64,000 nt of DNA. It comes from Psychrobacter fulvigenes. GTDB lineage: Bacteria > Pseudomonadota > Gammaproteobacteria > Pseudomonadales > Moraxellaceae. How positions within the stretch are numbered: the first letter of the stretch is position 1; each line of letters starts with the position of its first letter. The notes beneath the pieces were generated by a model. It searched no databases. It saw only the letters and a list, made by a program, of their open reading frames with translations, and was not told the origin of the DNA. The DNA lies in contig NZ_CAJGZP010000001.1 in the NCBI RefSeq assembly GCF_904846155.1, forward strand, positions 1,984,001-2,048,000, in the 5' to 3' direction. Shown piece by piece: positions 8,311-18,288 of the stretch. Made by a program: the position numbers and the translations under genes.

Positions 8311-10206
8311 CTATTTGGCTAAAAACCTCAATTTATCTACTTCTTGTCCGTATAATGCATTGAGTTCTTGCTTTCTATTGTTGCGTAATTTTCGTTGATT
8401 GAGCGTTCCCTTATCTGTTTTCTCACCTTCAACAACACTGGCTTGATTTTCCATCAGATAGATACGGGCGATCCTTTTTGAACTCGCGTCACACCCATCG
8501 TTAATCTTGTTCATAAAGTCGCTAAACCATGTTTGTACTTTATCGTGTTCTAGCACCTCTTTTAGCTCGGCATCGCTCAGCCCTGTTAGCTTCCGAGCGG
8601 CTTTTTCTTTTATAAATACCAAAGCACCGATTTCGCTTTTTCCTTCACCAGTCAATACTGCGTCTTCAATCAAATCAAGGCCTTGCATTACTATGCGGCC
8701 TCTTAACTCCCCAACATTGACAAAAGTACCTGTCATTAATTTAAAGTCTTCAGCAATACGGCCGTCATATACCAAGCCCTCTAAAGGATCGTCAGGGTTA
8801 TAAAACACTAGCCCATCCCCTGTACAGTAAAAACCTTCTTCATCAAAGCTAGCAGAAATATTGGGGTCAGTAGAGTCATGTCGCCAATACCCTGACATAA
8901 CATGTGGCCCTCTAATACGTAACTCTAGTTTGTCCTGTACAGGAACAAGTTTGATCTCAACTCCAGGAGCAGGAAAACCAACAAAACTGGCAGTAGCATT
9001 CGATGGGCCTGTTGTAAAAGTACAAGATGGTGAGGTTTCAGTCATGCCCAACCCTGCCATAATGCGAATTTTTTCGCCGCAGTGTTGGTAGCTGATGTCA
9101 CAAAGTTGTTGCCAAAGCTCTGGCGACAATCCTGCTCCACCAAAAAAGTATAAGTCAATGTTTTTGAAAAAGTTATCTCGCAATACCTTATCTTCTTCCA
9201 AAGCATTGGCAAGCATAGCCCAGCCTATTGGTACGTTGAAGTATTTGCTTGGAGAAATCTCTTTAAGATTACGAATTGTCTCGTCAAATTTACCTACGAC
9301 AGGACGGCCATCATCAATATAAAAAGTCCCGCCATTATATAAGGCAACGCCAAGGTTGTGACTACCTCCAAAAGTATGATACCAGCTCAACCAATCAATC
9401 AGCACCAGCGGCTCTTCTTCTGTTAAGCGTAGCGTTTGCTTAAGCATTTGTTGGTTACTACACAGCATACGATGGGTAGTCGGTACCACCTTAGGATCGC
9501 CTGTCGAACCTGAGGTAAACAGGAATTTTACAATACTATCGGTGTTGATCTGATGATGTTTTTGCTCAACTTCCTCAGTTGCGTTCGTCATCACAAAGTC
9601 GTTGAAATGAAGGCATGATTCGCCATCAAGGTCTCCTGTCGAGGTGATGATAGGTTTATCTAGCTGACCACACGCCTTGAGCTGACGTAAAAAACCCTTG
9701 CCATCACCAGCATAAAACAGCGCTGGTGTGAGTTTATCAATTACGTATTGCAACTTATCAGGCGTTTTGGCGAGTAATGAATAAGCAGGTGCGATCAAAG
9801 TGAAAGGAGCGCCAGCAAGCATGGCACCAAACATCAGCAAGAATACTTCCAATGAGTTTTCAGACAATATCATCAGTGGGTTTTCTGCTGAAAGGTCGTA
9901 TTCAAGCAATGCTTGAGCGATGTTTCGAGTCTTCTGTAGTACTTCACTGTAGGTGATTTCTATCCAGTCGCCGCGTTCACCCGTTTCGGTATTGAGCTCA
10001 CGTTGGGCGATAAGTATTCTGTCAGGATATTTTTCAGCATACTCATATAGTTTATCGAATAGACACTCTGGATAGTCCTGCAGTTCCTCAACAGCGTTGA
10101 TATAAATAATCTCGCCTTCTTGTGCGCTTTTATAGTGAACTGAAACTTCGTGACTACCAACAGAAACCGCTCTTTCTGGGTAGCTATGATAGGTAAATTG
10201 GGCCAT
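8311..10206 (-). CDS. hcaC: Feruloyl/hydroxycinnamoyl-CoA synthetase
   Basis: AMP-forming acyl-CoA ligase of 631 aa, the long feruloyl-CoA synthetase type. The ATP-binding motif LFTSGSTGDPKVVPTTHRM lies near residue 231, followed by the adenylate motif GLGMTETSP and the hinge region YDGRIAEDFKLMTG. It activates ferulate, coumarate or caffeate with ATP and CoA, the first step of the CoA-dependent non-beta-oxidative route. I place the start at the ATG at 10206 because GGAG lies 7 nt upstream; a frame start four codons earlier has no ribosome site. hcaR and the MBL gene follow closely, suggesting one operon. Confidence 0.85.
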   Translation of the reverse strand: MAQFTYHSYPERAVSVGSHEVSVHYKSAQEGEIIYINAVEELQDYPECLFDKLYEYAEKYPDRILIAQRELNTETGERGDWIEITYSEVLQKTRNIAQALLEYDLSAENPLMILSENSLEVFLLMFGAMLAGAPFTLIAPAYSLLAKTPDKLQYVIDKLTPALFYAGDGKGFLRQLKACGQLDKPIITSTGDLDGESCLHFNDFVMTNATEEVEQKHHQINTDSIVKFLFTSGSTGDPKVVPTTHRMLCSNQQMLKQTLRLTEEEPLVLIDWLSWYHTFGGSHNLGVALYNGGTFYIDDGRPVVGKFDETIRNLKEISPSKYFNVPIGWAMLANALEEDKVLRDNFFKNIDLYFFGGAGLSPELWQQLCDISYQHCGEKIRIMAGLGMTETSPSCTFTTGPSNATASFVGFPAPGVEIKLVPVQDKLELRIRGPHVMSGYWRHDSTDPNISASFDEEGFYCTGDGLVFYNPDDPLEGLVYDGRIAEDFKLMTGTFVNVGELRGRIVMQGLDLIEDAVLTGEGKSEIGALVFIKEKAARKLTGLSDAELKEVLEHDKVQTWFSDFMNKINDGCDASSKRIARIYLMENQASVVEGEKTDKGTLNQRKLRNNRKQELNALYGQEVDKLRFLAK

Positions 10207-10717
10207 GAAGTACTCCATTAGTCTTGATTAACTTCTTCCTTGTTTTTTACTGCATCATATCGGATATGTATTTTGGCGTATGCTCTTCAGTGTGTTCACT
10301 GAATCAAAGCTACTAGAGTTGATGTAACAGATTCCGCTTTCGATGCAGATGGTAAAACTTATATCCTTTACCATTTTTGACTAAAGACTATGAAAGCAGC
10401 CCGAATCCTATCGAGTTGACTTTCGTAATAGCCTTGTCGCCACCTATTTGTCGTTTTAAGAAACAACTGTGGCTGAAAGGTTTTCAATATATGGCTTCAT
10501 CTCTGGGGAAATACCATTAAGCCAGTTCAGGCTAATAGGTACGTAACGAATGTTGGAATTCCTTTTCCAGAATGGAGCTAAAGTTAGTCGAGCTTATTTC
10601 TCTGCTATTTCTTGAGTTTAAAAAATATTGAGATCCCTCTATCAAAAAGGGACCTCAGGATATAAAGATTGGGATGAATTATATGCTTTTTCTCATAAAA
10701 CAGAAGGTGTAAAAATT
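10207..10717. other. Intergenic stretch with probable gene debris
   Basis: About 510 bases separate hcaA from hcaC. A short plus-strand frame ends with VDVTDSAFDADGKTYILYHF and a stop near 10380, resembling the C-terminal end of a lost protein. An imperfect inverted repeat lies near 10630-10655 (GATCCCT against AGGGACC) without a T run. No complete gene is visible. The spacing suggests hcaC may have its own promoter here. Confidence 0.3.
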
Positions 10718-11548
10718 TTAACGCTTATAGGTTTGTAATCCTGGTTTGATGCTTTTTTCGTCAAGGAACTGACGCATACCTTCAGCACGACCATTTTCTG
10801 GATCACGCATGAGACACTGATCAAGCTTAGCGTAGAGATAGTCTTCGTTTTGATCCCAAGTAAGCTCTCGGCAGCGCTTAAAACCATTTTTTGCATAGCG
10901 TAGAACCACTGGGTTTTTCTCTAAAAGAACTTTTGCAACTTTCTCTACTTCAGCTTTCAGCTCATCAAGTGGCACACTCTTATTTACCAAACCCATTTGT
11001 TCCGCTTTTTTACCTTTAAATGGTTCGCCCGTCATAATGTAATATAAAGACTCGCGGTGACCCACAGTGTCTGCCATCGCTTTGCTAACGAGGTTGCCTG
11101 GAGGGATACCCCAGTTGATTTCTGATAGACCAAAGGTTGCTTCATCGGCACAATAAGCTAGATCACAAGCGACTAGTGGCGAAAAAGCACCACCGAAACA
11201 CCAACCGTTTACCATAGCAATGGTCGGCTTATTGTACATACGTAAAAGCTGCCACTGCCATCTACAAGCGTCTCTACGCGCTTTCTCTTGAGCAATTTCA
11301 GGTTGCCCATCTGTCTCACGGAAATACTCTTTGAGATCCATACCTGCAGTCCAAGCACTACCTTCGCCTGTAATAACGACCACACCTGCATCTGGATCTT
11401 GCTCTAGAGTCTCTAACACCTCTATCATTTCTCGGTTAAGCGTTGGACTCATGCTGTTGCGCTGATCCGGACGATTTAGTGTCACCCAAGCAATGTTTTC
11501 GTTTACTTCTACTTTGACGGTTGTCCAGCGATTTTCATAATCTGACAT
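10718..11548 (-). CDS. hcaA: p-Hydroxycinnamoyl-CoA hydratase/lyase
   Basis: Crotonase-fold enzyme of 276 aa, the same length as known feruloyl-CoA hydratase-lyases (Ech/HCHL). The residues reported as catalytic in Pseudomonas HCHL are at the same positions: Gly120 in NGWCFGG, Ser123 in AFSPLV and Glu143 in FGLSEINWG. It hydrates feruloyl-, coumaroyl- or caffeoyl-CoA and splits it to the aromatic aldehyde and acetyl-CoA. The start has a clean AAGGAG site. It stands alone, with about 600 bases of non-coding DNA upstream. Very secure. Confidence 0.92.
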   Translation of the reverse strand: MSDYENRWTTVKVEVNENIAWVTLNRPDQRNSMSPTLNREMIEVLETLEQDPDAGVVVITGEGSAWTAGMDLKEYFRETDGQPEIAQEKARRDACRWQWQLLRMYNKPTIAMVNGWCFGGAFSPLVACDLAYCADEATFGLSEINWGIPPGNLVSKAMADTVGHRESLYYIMTGEPFKGKKAEQMGLVNKSVPLDELKAEVEKVAKVLLEKNPVVLRYAKNGFKRCRELTWDQNEDYLYAKLDQCLMRDPENGRAEGMRQFLDEKSIKPGLQTYKR

Positions 11549-12007
11549 AGTGTGCTCCTTTGTTCGTTTGATTACTTTCCTTGGTAGGTTTAAGTAAGAT
11601 TACCCCCACTATCAACATCTATCATCAAGTAATTAATTGTATGAGTTAAAAAATCAATTATGTATGACGGGCTATTGATGTTTAACTCATATTATCAACA
11701 AACTTTATAACTTGCAAAGACTTTTCTGAGAACTATAGGATATTTGTATTATTAATCATTCACTCTTAAAGTATAGATCACGGATAATAAACATCGAAAT
11801 CTCCTAAGATACAGCTGTTTCTATATATTTTCTATTCAAACACAATGAACCCACCCCCAAAGCAACTTGATAAATTAAGAATATATAAAATAAAGCTAAT
11901 TGATAAAAATGGTCCTGTCATAGATTGGATGAATGCTTAAGTAAACGTAGCATTAACGTGTAACGACTAAGACTGCATATATCAAAAAGTAAAACCACTA
12001 AATACCC
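11549..12007. other. Non-coding AT-rich region upstream of hcaA
   Basis: About 460 bases without a supportable gene on either strand. It must contain the hcaA promoter and the HcaR operator, but I cannot place either with confidence. Confidence 0.4.
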
Positions 12008-12113
12008 ATAGTTAAGGAATTTTAAAATCGCTACAAGGCGACCGACCGCAGATAGTACACTGAGTACATCTAGGGCGGTTAACACCGTAGCGGTTTAAAA
12101 GTACTCTGACTAT
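12008..12113. repeat. 106-bp imperfect palindrome, REP/MITE-like
   Basis: The outer arms match in inverted orientation, ATAGT...AATCGCTAC against GTAGCGGTT...ACTAT, with about 20 of 27 positions pairing. An inner dyad AGATAGTAC / GTACATCT sits at the centre. No coding content. Its form suggests a dispersed intergenic repeat, but only one copy is in this window, so the family status is inferred. Confidence 0.5.
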
Positions 12114-12160
12114 ACGTCACATATATTCACTGATCTATCTCACTCATACTTATATGCACA

Positions 12161-12188
12161 AAAAAAGCCATGTCATCACAACATGGCT
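12161..12188 (-). terminator. Rho-independent terminator after dctM
   Basis: Stem AGCCATGT / ACATGGCT with a 7-nt loop. On the minus strand a T6 run follows the stem, 28 bp past the dctM stop. Confidence 0.8.
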
Positions 12189-12215
12189 CTCATTAAACAA
12201 CAACAGCAATCAACC

Positions 12216-13508
12216 CTACGCCCCAAGCAGTCCTAATGAAATCACCGGGAAAGCCAGCAAGATAGCAAGCCTAACAAAGTCAGAGACAATAAAGGGCGCC
12301 ACCCCCTTAAACATATCCGACAGCTTGATATGCGGTGCCACCGCCTTAATCACAAAGATATTCATCCCCATCGGCGGCGTAATCAGTCCAAGCTCTACCG
12401 TAAGTACCGCAATGATACCAAACCAGATCGGATCAAAGCCCAATGCTAGGATGATAGGGAACACCACCGGAATGGTGATCACCAGCATCGCCAAGGCATC
12501 CATAAACAGACCGAGCAGGAAGTACATCAGCAAGATAGCAAGCAGAACAATCATCGGACTGACGGCCAGTCCTCCAATCCAGGTGGCTAACGAATAAGAC
12601 AGACGCGAGACTGAGATGAAATACCCTAGGGCTTCTGCACCCAGTAGCATAAAGAACACCACGGCAGACAGTGCTAGGGTTTCAATCAGTGACTGCTTCA
12701 GTCCTTTTAGGCGCATGCCTTTGGCAGCGGCATAAGCCCATGAGGCAAAGGCGCCGACTGCTGCGCCTTCGGTTGGGGTAAACAGACCAAAGAAGATACC
12801 GGCAATGATGACGACGAAGATAAAGCCAAAGGGGATGAGTCCGGTTAGGGACAGCAGTTTGTCTTTCCAGGGTGTCTTCTCGCCGCGCGGGGCGAGATGC
12901 GGTTTCCAGCGTACCATGATCATGACGGTCAATGAGTACATGACCATGCCAAGGATGCCTGGTAGGAAGCCGGCGATGAACATGTCACCGACTGACTGTT
13001 CGGTTAGGATGGCGTAGACCAGTAAGGCGATACTGGGCGGAATCATGATGCCAAGGGTGCCACCAGCGGCTAAGATGCCACAGGCAAAGCCGGGTTGGTA
13101 GCCGTATTTCTCCATTTGCGGTAAGGCGACACGGGTCATGGTTGAGGCGGTGGCAAGGGAGGAGCCTGAGATGGAGGCAAAGATGCCTGAGGAGCCAATG
13201 CCTGCAATACCTAGGCTGCCTCTGACGCCACCAAAGATGGTGCGGGTGGATTCAAAGAGTTTGCCTGCCATGCCTGAGTGGGTGGCAAAGACGCCCATTA
13301 AGATGAATAGTGGGATGGCGCTGAAGTCATACTTTGCTAAGACGTCGACTGGGAGGTCTTTGAGCATTTGTAGGGCCCCGTCTGGGGAGGTGACGGCGCC
13401 AAAGCCGACGAGGCCAACGCCGAGCATGGCTAGGGCGACGGGTACTCTGACGACGACCAGTATGATCATGACGATTAAGCCGATGGCTCCGATAATTTCT
13501 GGGCTCAT
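12216..13508 (-). CDS. dctM: TRAP transporter large permease DctM
   Basis: 430 aa, very hydrophobic throughout, the normal size for the 12-helix DctM subunit. Typical family segments are SGSSLATASTMTRVALPQM, ILAAGGTLGIMIPPSI, and GLITPPMGMNIFVIK near the end. It imports a carboxylate delivered by DctP using the sodium gradient. It overlaps dctQ by 4 bp (ATGA). No intact dctP lies beside it, so it presumably works with one of the binding proteins elsewhere in the cluster. Base composition is visibly G-rich relative to the flanks. Confidence 0.92.
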   Translation of the reverse strand: MSPEIIGAIGLIVMIILVVVRVPVALAMLGVGLVGFGAVTSPDGALQMLKDLPVDVLAKYDFSAIPLFILMGVFATHSGMAGKLFESTRTIFGGVRGSLGIAGIGSSGIFASISGSSLATASTMTRVALPQMEKYGYQPGFACGILAAGGTLGIMIPPSIALLVYAILTEQSVGDMFIAGFLPGILGMVMYSLTVMIMVRWKPHLAPRGEKTPWKDKLLSLTGLIPFGFIFVVIIAGIFFGLFTPTEGAAVGAFASWAYAAAKGMRLKGLKQSLIETLALSAVVFFMLLGAEALGYFISVSRLSYSLATWIGGLAVSPMIVLLAILLMYFLLGLFMDALAMLVITIPVVFPIILALGFDPIWFGIIAVLTVELGLITPPMGMNIFVIKAVAPHIKLSDMFKGVAPFIVSDFVRLAILLAFPVISLGLLGA

Positions 13509-14032
13509 GCGCCTGCCTCCTCGGCGTCAAAGAATTCGCCTGTTTTAAAGATGTTGATGGATTCGATCAATGAGCGGATGGCCAGTAGTAGGCTGAGTAC
13601 TGCGCTGAGCACGTAGATGGGCATCATGGAGATTCTAAGGTCTTGGGTGACTTTGCCAAATTCTATGGCATCTAGGGCGCTTTCATATAGTCCCCAGGTG
13701 AAGACGAGTCCGATAAGGAAGAAGCCCATCATGAAGACGCCCATCATGTAGCCTTTGAGGGCTTTGGACATTTTTTGGGTGAAGACGTCGACGATGATTT
13801 GTGAGCGTTCAACAAAGGCGGCAAAGGCGGCCAGTAGGGCGAAGAGCATGAAGTAGGAGACGATCTCGACGCTGCCTTTGACGGTGAAGCCCATGTCGCC
13901 GCCGGTGAGTTTGAAGATGTAGCGGGCGCCGACGTCAAGGATGGTGACGAGGACGATGATCACTAGGCTGATGCCGCCGATAAACTGACACAGCCTGGAG
14001 ATGAGGGTGCTGAGTTTGGTTAAAAGTATCAT
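13505..14032 (-). CDS. dctQ: TRAP transporter small permease DctQ
   Basis: 175 aa with four predicted membrane segments (about 20-42, 55-75, 90-118 and 132-155), the usual layout of DctQ. It forms the membrane complex with DctM, whose start codon overlaps its stop. It follows the dctP remnant by 18 bp, which is the normal P-Q-M order. Confidence 0.88.
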   Translation of the reverse strand: MILLTKLSTLISRLCQFIGGISLVIIVLVTILDVGARYIFKLTGGDMGFTVKGSVEIVSYFMLFALLAAFAAFVERSQIIVDVFTQKMSKALKGYMMGVFMMGFFLIGLVFTWGLYESALDAIEFGKVTQDLRISMMPIYVLSAVLSLLLAIRSLIESINIFKTGEFFDAEEAGA

Positions 14033-14050
14033 AAGAGTATGCCTTGTAGG

Positions 14051-14224
14051 TTAGACTTTACAGGTGGCGCTGGCGGCCATATGATCTGAGAATAGAGGTG
14101 CTTTGACCTCCCCTGTATTATTAAGGCTAGATACTTTACTATCAGCGAAGCGAGACATTGTAAGTCTGGTTGTGTTGCGTGAAGTAGCTTTCGCTACTTC
14201 ACGTTTTGAATTTGTTTTCATCAT
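14051..14224 (-). pseudogene. Remnant of a third dctP gene (57 codons)
   Basis: A short frame starts MMKTNSKR and ends HMAASATCKV. Its 3' end matches the last residues of the DctP proteins here (ASAACKV, ASAACKS). Its leader, TAACCATCAAGAAGGGATTCC before ATGATG, nearly repeats the leader of the intact dctP at 23985. It sits immediately upstream of dctQM, where dctP normally is. I infer a dctP that lost almost all of its interior, keeping the start and end. The middle part is not recognisable and could be chance sequence. It contains the hairpin at 14178-14203. Confidence 0.6.
14178..14203. repeat. Perfect 11-bp inverted repeat
   Basis: CGTGAAGTAGC and GCTACTTCACG around a 4-nt loop, inside the dctP remnant and upstream of dctQM. 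A T4 follows on the plus strand only, so it is not a terminator for the minus-strand operon. It could act as an RNA stem. Confidence 0.6.
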
Positions 14225-14259
14225 GGAATCCCTTCTTGATGGTTAGATATTGAAATTTA

Positions 14260-14913
14260 TTACGTGTTGTCGATTAGTTTAGCGCCTGTCTTATCTTGCA
14301 GCTCCTCAAAGGTTAAGCCATCGATCATTTCGCGTACGACCAAGCCTTTATCAGTGACATTAATCACTGCCAGATCAGTGTAGATGCGATTGACGCACTT
14401 TTCACCAGTGATAGGCAGCTTAAGCTTTTCAACAATTTTAGGATCGCCATTTTTGCTGACATGATCCATCATGACATAAACCTCTTTCGCACCAACCGCT
14501 AAGTCCATCGCCCCACCTACTGCGGGAATATCTTGTGGTCGACCTAAAAACCAGTTAGCAATATCGCCATTCTCAGCGACTTCAAAGGCACCTAGTACAC
14601 ATAGGTCGATATGACCACCGCGAATCATTGCAAAAGAATCGCCGTGATGGAAATAACTACCGCCTTCTAGCAAGGTGATATATTGTTTACCAGCATTGAT
14701 TAAATCGCCGTCCTCTTCACCCTCAGCAGGTTCAGGGCCCATGCCCAATACACCGTTCTCACTGTGTAAAAAGATATCTTTATCATCTGGTAAAAAGTCG
14801 GCAACTTTCGTGGGCTGGCCAATACCCAAGTTTACGTACATGCCTTCTTCAATATCTTGAGCAACGCGGCGGGCGATCTCATCTACTGACCATGGTGTCT
14901 GTTTAGTCATCAT
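14260..14913 (-). CDS. pcaJ: 3-Oxoadipate CoA-transferase subunit B
   Basis: 217 aa, family I CoA-transferase beta subunit with the catalytic Glu in LHSENGVLG (residue 52). With PcaI it moves CoA from succinyl-CoA to 3-oxoadipate. The start is the ATG at 14913, which overlaps the pcaI stop (ATGA) and has GGAG 7 nt upstream; the frame is open further upstream but lacks a site. It could be read as a catJ, but every neighbour belongs to the protocatechuate branch. Confidence 0.92.
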   Translation of the reverse strand: MMTKQTPWSVDEIARRVAQDIEEGMYVNLGIGQPTKVADFLPDDKDIFLHSENGVLGMGPEPAEGEEDGDLINAGKQYITLLEGGSYFHHGDSFAMIRGGHIDLCVLGAFEVAENGDIANWFLGRPQDIPAVGGAMDLAVGAKEVYVMMDHVSKNGDPKIVEKLKLPITGEKCVNRIYTDLAVINVTDKGLVVREMIDGLTFEELQDKTGAKLIDNT

Positions 14914-15581
14914 GCTTTTGCTCCAATACAAACGACTTCATGAACGAAAATACCTGGGGTGACGATATGCTCAGGATCTAAAACGCCAAGCTCCACCACT
15001 TCGCTGACTTGGGCTATCGTATGACTGGATGCAGCAGCCATAATAGGCCCAAAGTTGCGGGCAGCTTTATTGTAAATCAGGTTACCCCAACGATCGCCTT
15101 TCAATGCTTTAATGAGCGCAAAATCGCCTTTGATAGGGTATTCCAATACATAGTTGACACCATCAATGGTGCGCGTCTCTTTACCTTCAGCAAGCAAGGT
15201 TCCATAAGCTGTCGGGGTATAAATCGCACCAAGGCCACTACCGCCTGCTTGAATGCGGGCAGCCAAAGTACCTTGTGGCACTACTTCCAGCTCAATCTTG
15301 CCTGCTCGGTAGAGATCATCAAAGATATATGAGTCGTGCTGACGCGGGAAAGAGCAGATTATCTTACGGACACAGCCTGCCTTTAGTAACGCAGCTAACC
15401 CTGTATCACCGTTGCCTGCGTTATTATTAACAATCGTTAAGTCTTTTGCATTACGCTCAATCAGCGCGTCAATCAATTCTGCTGGCTGTCCAGCCAAACC
15501 AAAGCCACCTATCAAGATGGTGGCGCCATCATTGATATTGCTGATGGCTTCGGCCGCAGATTCTGTTATTTTGTTTAACAT
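14910..15581 (-). CDS. pcaI: 3-Oxoadipate CoA-transferase subunit A
   Basis: 223 aa with the CoA-transferase signature GGFGLAGQP at residues 25-33. It forms the heteromeric transferase with PcaJ, its downstream partner, and the two genes are translationally coupled. Confidence 0.92.
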   Translation of the reverse strand: MLNKITESAAEAISNINDGATILIGGFGLAGQPAELIDALIERNAKDLTIVNNNAGNGDTGLAALLKAGCVRKIICSFPRQHDSYIFDDLYRAGKIELEVVPQGTLAARIQAGGSGLGAIYTPTAYGTLLAEGKETRTIDGVNYVLEYPIKGDFALIKALKGDRWGNLIYNKAARNFGPIMAAASSHTIAQVSEVVELGVLDPEHIVTPGIFVHEVVCIGAKA

Positions 15582-15626
15582 TGATTTGTCCTATAAAAAA
15601 GAAGCAAAAATCTGAGTCTGAATGGC

Positions 15627-16835
<1,209 letters not shown>

Positions 16836-16872
16836 TTAGAATGTTGATTAATATTTATAGAAAATATTGATG

Positions 16873-17493
16873 TTAAAAGTCAAAAAATACCGTTTCACCG
16901 TCACCTTGTAGGTAAATATCAAAACGATAACGCGGCTTACCCTCGCCTGCTTTGACTGCTATTAAGGTCTGACGGCGTACGTCCGATGGAATACCATTCA
17001 GGATTGGGCAGTTATCATTGGCCGCTTGTTCGTCATCGAAATAGGCTCTGGTTTGTAGATGGATATTGATACCACGGGCAAACACTGCGATATTGACATG
17101 CGGCGCCATTGGCTTACCATCAAAATCTACTTGCCCAGGTTTGATGGTATTAAAATGAAAATCACCGTTTACTGCACAGGCGCTACGCCCAAAACCACTA
17201 AAAGGTTTTTTATTATCAAAGTTGGCAATATAGTTGCCTTGACTGTCGGCTTGCCAGATTTCAATTAAGGCATCACGCACCAAGTCGCCATTGCCGTCAT
17301 ACACCCGACCAACCAACTCAATATGCTCACCTTCGGCGCCTTCTTTGGCCAAATCCTGCCAGATCTCATCTGCTCGTGATTCAAAACCAGCAATCTCTAA
17401 CGCCAAGCCGATATGTACAAAAGGCCCTGCCGTTTGCGATGCTGTTTCGCGCAATAAACCCGTTTCATCTTGTAATTTGTATTGGCTATACAT
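16873..17493 (-). CDS. pcaG: Protocatechuate 3,4-dioxygenase alpha subunit
   Basis: 206 aa, the standard alpha chain. It has the intradiol dioxygenase fold segments GDLVRDALIEIWQADSQG and KPMAPHVNIAVFARG but lacks the full iron-ligand set, as in all PcaG proteins. It begins 3 nt after the pcaH stop; its ribosome site GAGGAG is formed by the last codons of pcaH. Confidence 0.93.
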   Translation of the reverse strand: MYSQYKLQDETGLLRETASQTAGPFVHIGLALEIAGFESRADEIWQDLAKEGAEGEHIELVGRVYDGNGDLVRDALIEIWQADSQGNYIANFDNKKPFSGFGRSACAVNGDFHFNTIKPGQVDFDGKPMAPHVNIAVFARGINIHLQTRAYFDDEQAANDNCPILNGIPSDVRRQTLIAVKAGEGKPRYRFDIYLQGDGETVFFDF

Positions 17494-17496
17494 GTT

Positions 17497-18225
17497 TTAC
17501 TCCTCAAAATAGGTTTGTAATGCGCCGCGAACGACAATGTCAAAACGATACGCTAAGCAGTCCATGGGTTTACTCATGGCCATATCTAAGCGTGCAATCA
17601 TCGTTTCAACGGCTTCTGGATCTTTTAATACTTGTACAATAGGGCACAGCGGAATGAGAGGATCACCTTCAAAGTACATTTGGGTGATCAAACGCGTTGA
17701 GATCGAAGGCCCCATGACCGACACGTGAATATGCGCTGGACGCCAAGTATTGATATCATTGGGCCAAGGATAAGGGCCTGGACGTACGGTACGAAAGCGA
17801 TAACGACCATCAGCATCGGTAATACAACGACCAACACCACCAAAGCTCGGGTCTAATGTGGCTAAATAACCATCTTTTTTGTGGCGGTATTTACCACCCG
17901 CGTTTGCTTGCCACATCTCAACCAAAGTATTAGGCACCGGCTTACCGAATTGATCAATCACACGGCCATGCATAATAATGCGCTCACCAACAGGCATGCC
18001 TGCTGCAGACCCTTCGGTACGAAAGTTCATTAATAAATCATTGTCGTATTGACCAAGCTCTAAACCATCAAAAACAGGACCACTGCGCTCAGAAGGACTG
18101 GCATTTTGGATGCTGACCAGTGCTTGGCGCGGCGAACGCGTCACCGATGTTTTATAGCTTGGCGTGTATTGTGCTGGTTGCCATGCCCGATCACGAGCAA
18201 TAAAATAAGGATACTTTTGACTCAT
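17497..18225 (-). CDS. pcaH: Protocatechuate 3,4-dioxygenase beta subunit
   Basis: 242 aa from the ATG at 18225, chosen because GGAG lies 9 nt upstream. It carries the non-haem ferric iron ligands: Tyr in the [11 protein letters not shown] region, Tyr in [10 protein letters not shown], and the two His of RPAHIHVSV. It opens the protocatechuate ring to 3-carboxy-cis,cis-muconate with PcaG. Confidence 0.94.
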   Translation of the reverse strand: MSQKYPYFIARDRAWQPAQYTPSYKTSVTRSPRQALVSIQNASPSERSGPVFDGLELGQYDNDLLMNFRTEGSAAGMPVGERIIMHGRVIDQFGKPVPNTLVEMWQANAGGKYRHKKDGYLATLDPSFGGVGRCITDADGRYRFRTVRPGPYPWPNDINTWRPAHIHVSVMGPSISTRLITQMYFEGDPLIPLCPIVQVLKDPEAVETMIARLDMAMSKPMDCLAYRFDIVVRGALQTYFEE

Positions 18226-18288
18226 TATGGTTTTCTCCATTCTTATAAAGCGACCTTTATGTAGACAGTTTGCTTTACAGTGTTAATT

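Noticed and set aside
12154..13548. Long plus-strand open frames over the TRAP permease genes
   Set aside because: Antisense shadows produced by the G-rich dctQM coding sequence.
14178..14203. Terminator between pcaJ and dctQM
   Set aside because: Perfect stem, but on the transcribed (minus) strand no T run follows, so it is listed only as an inverted repeat.
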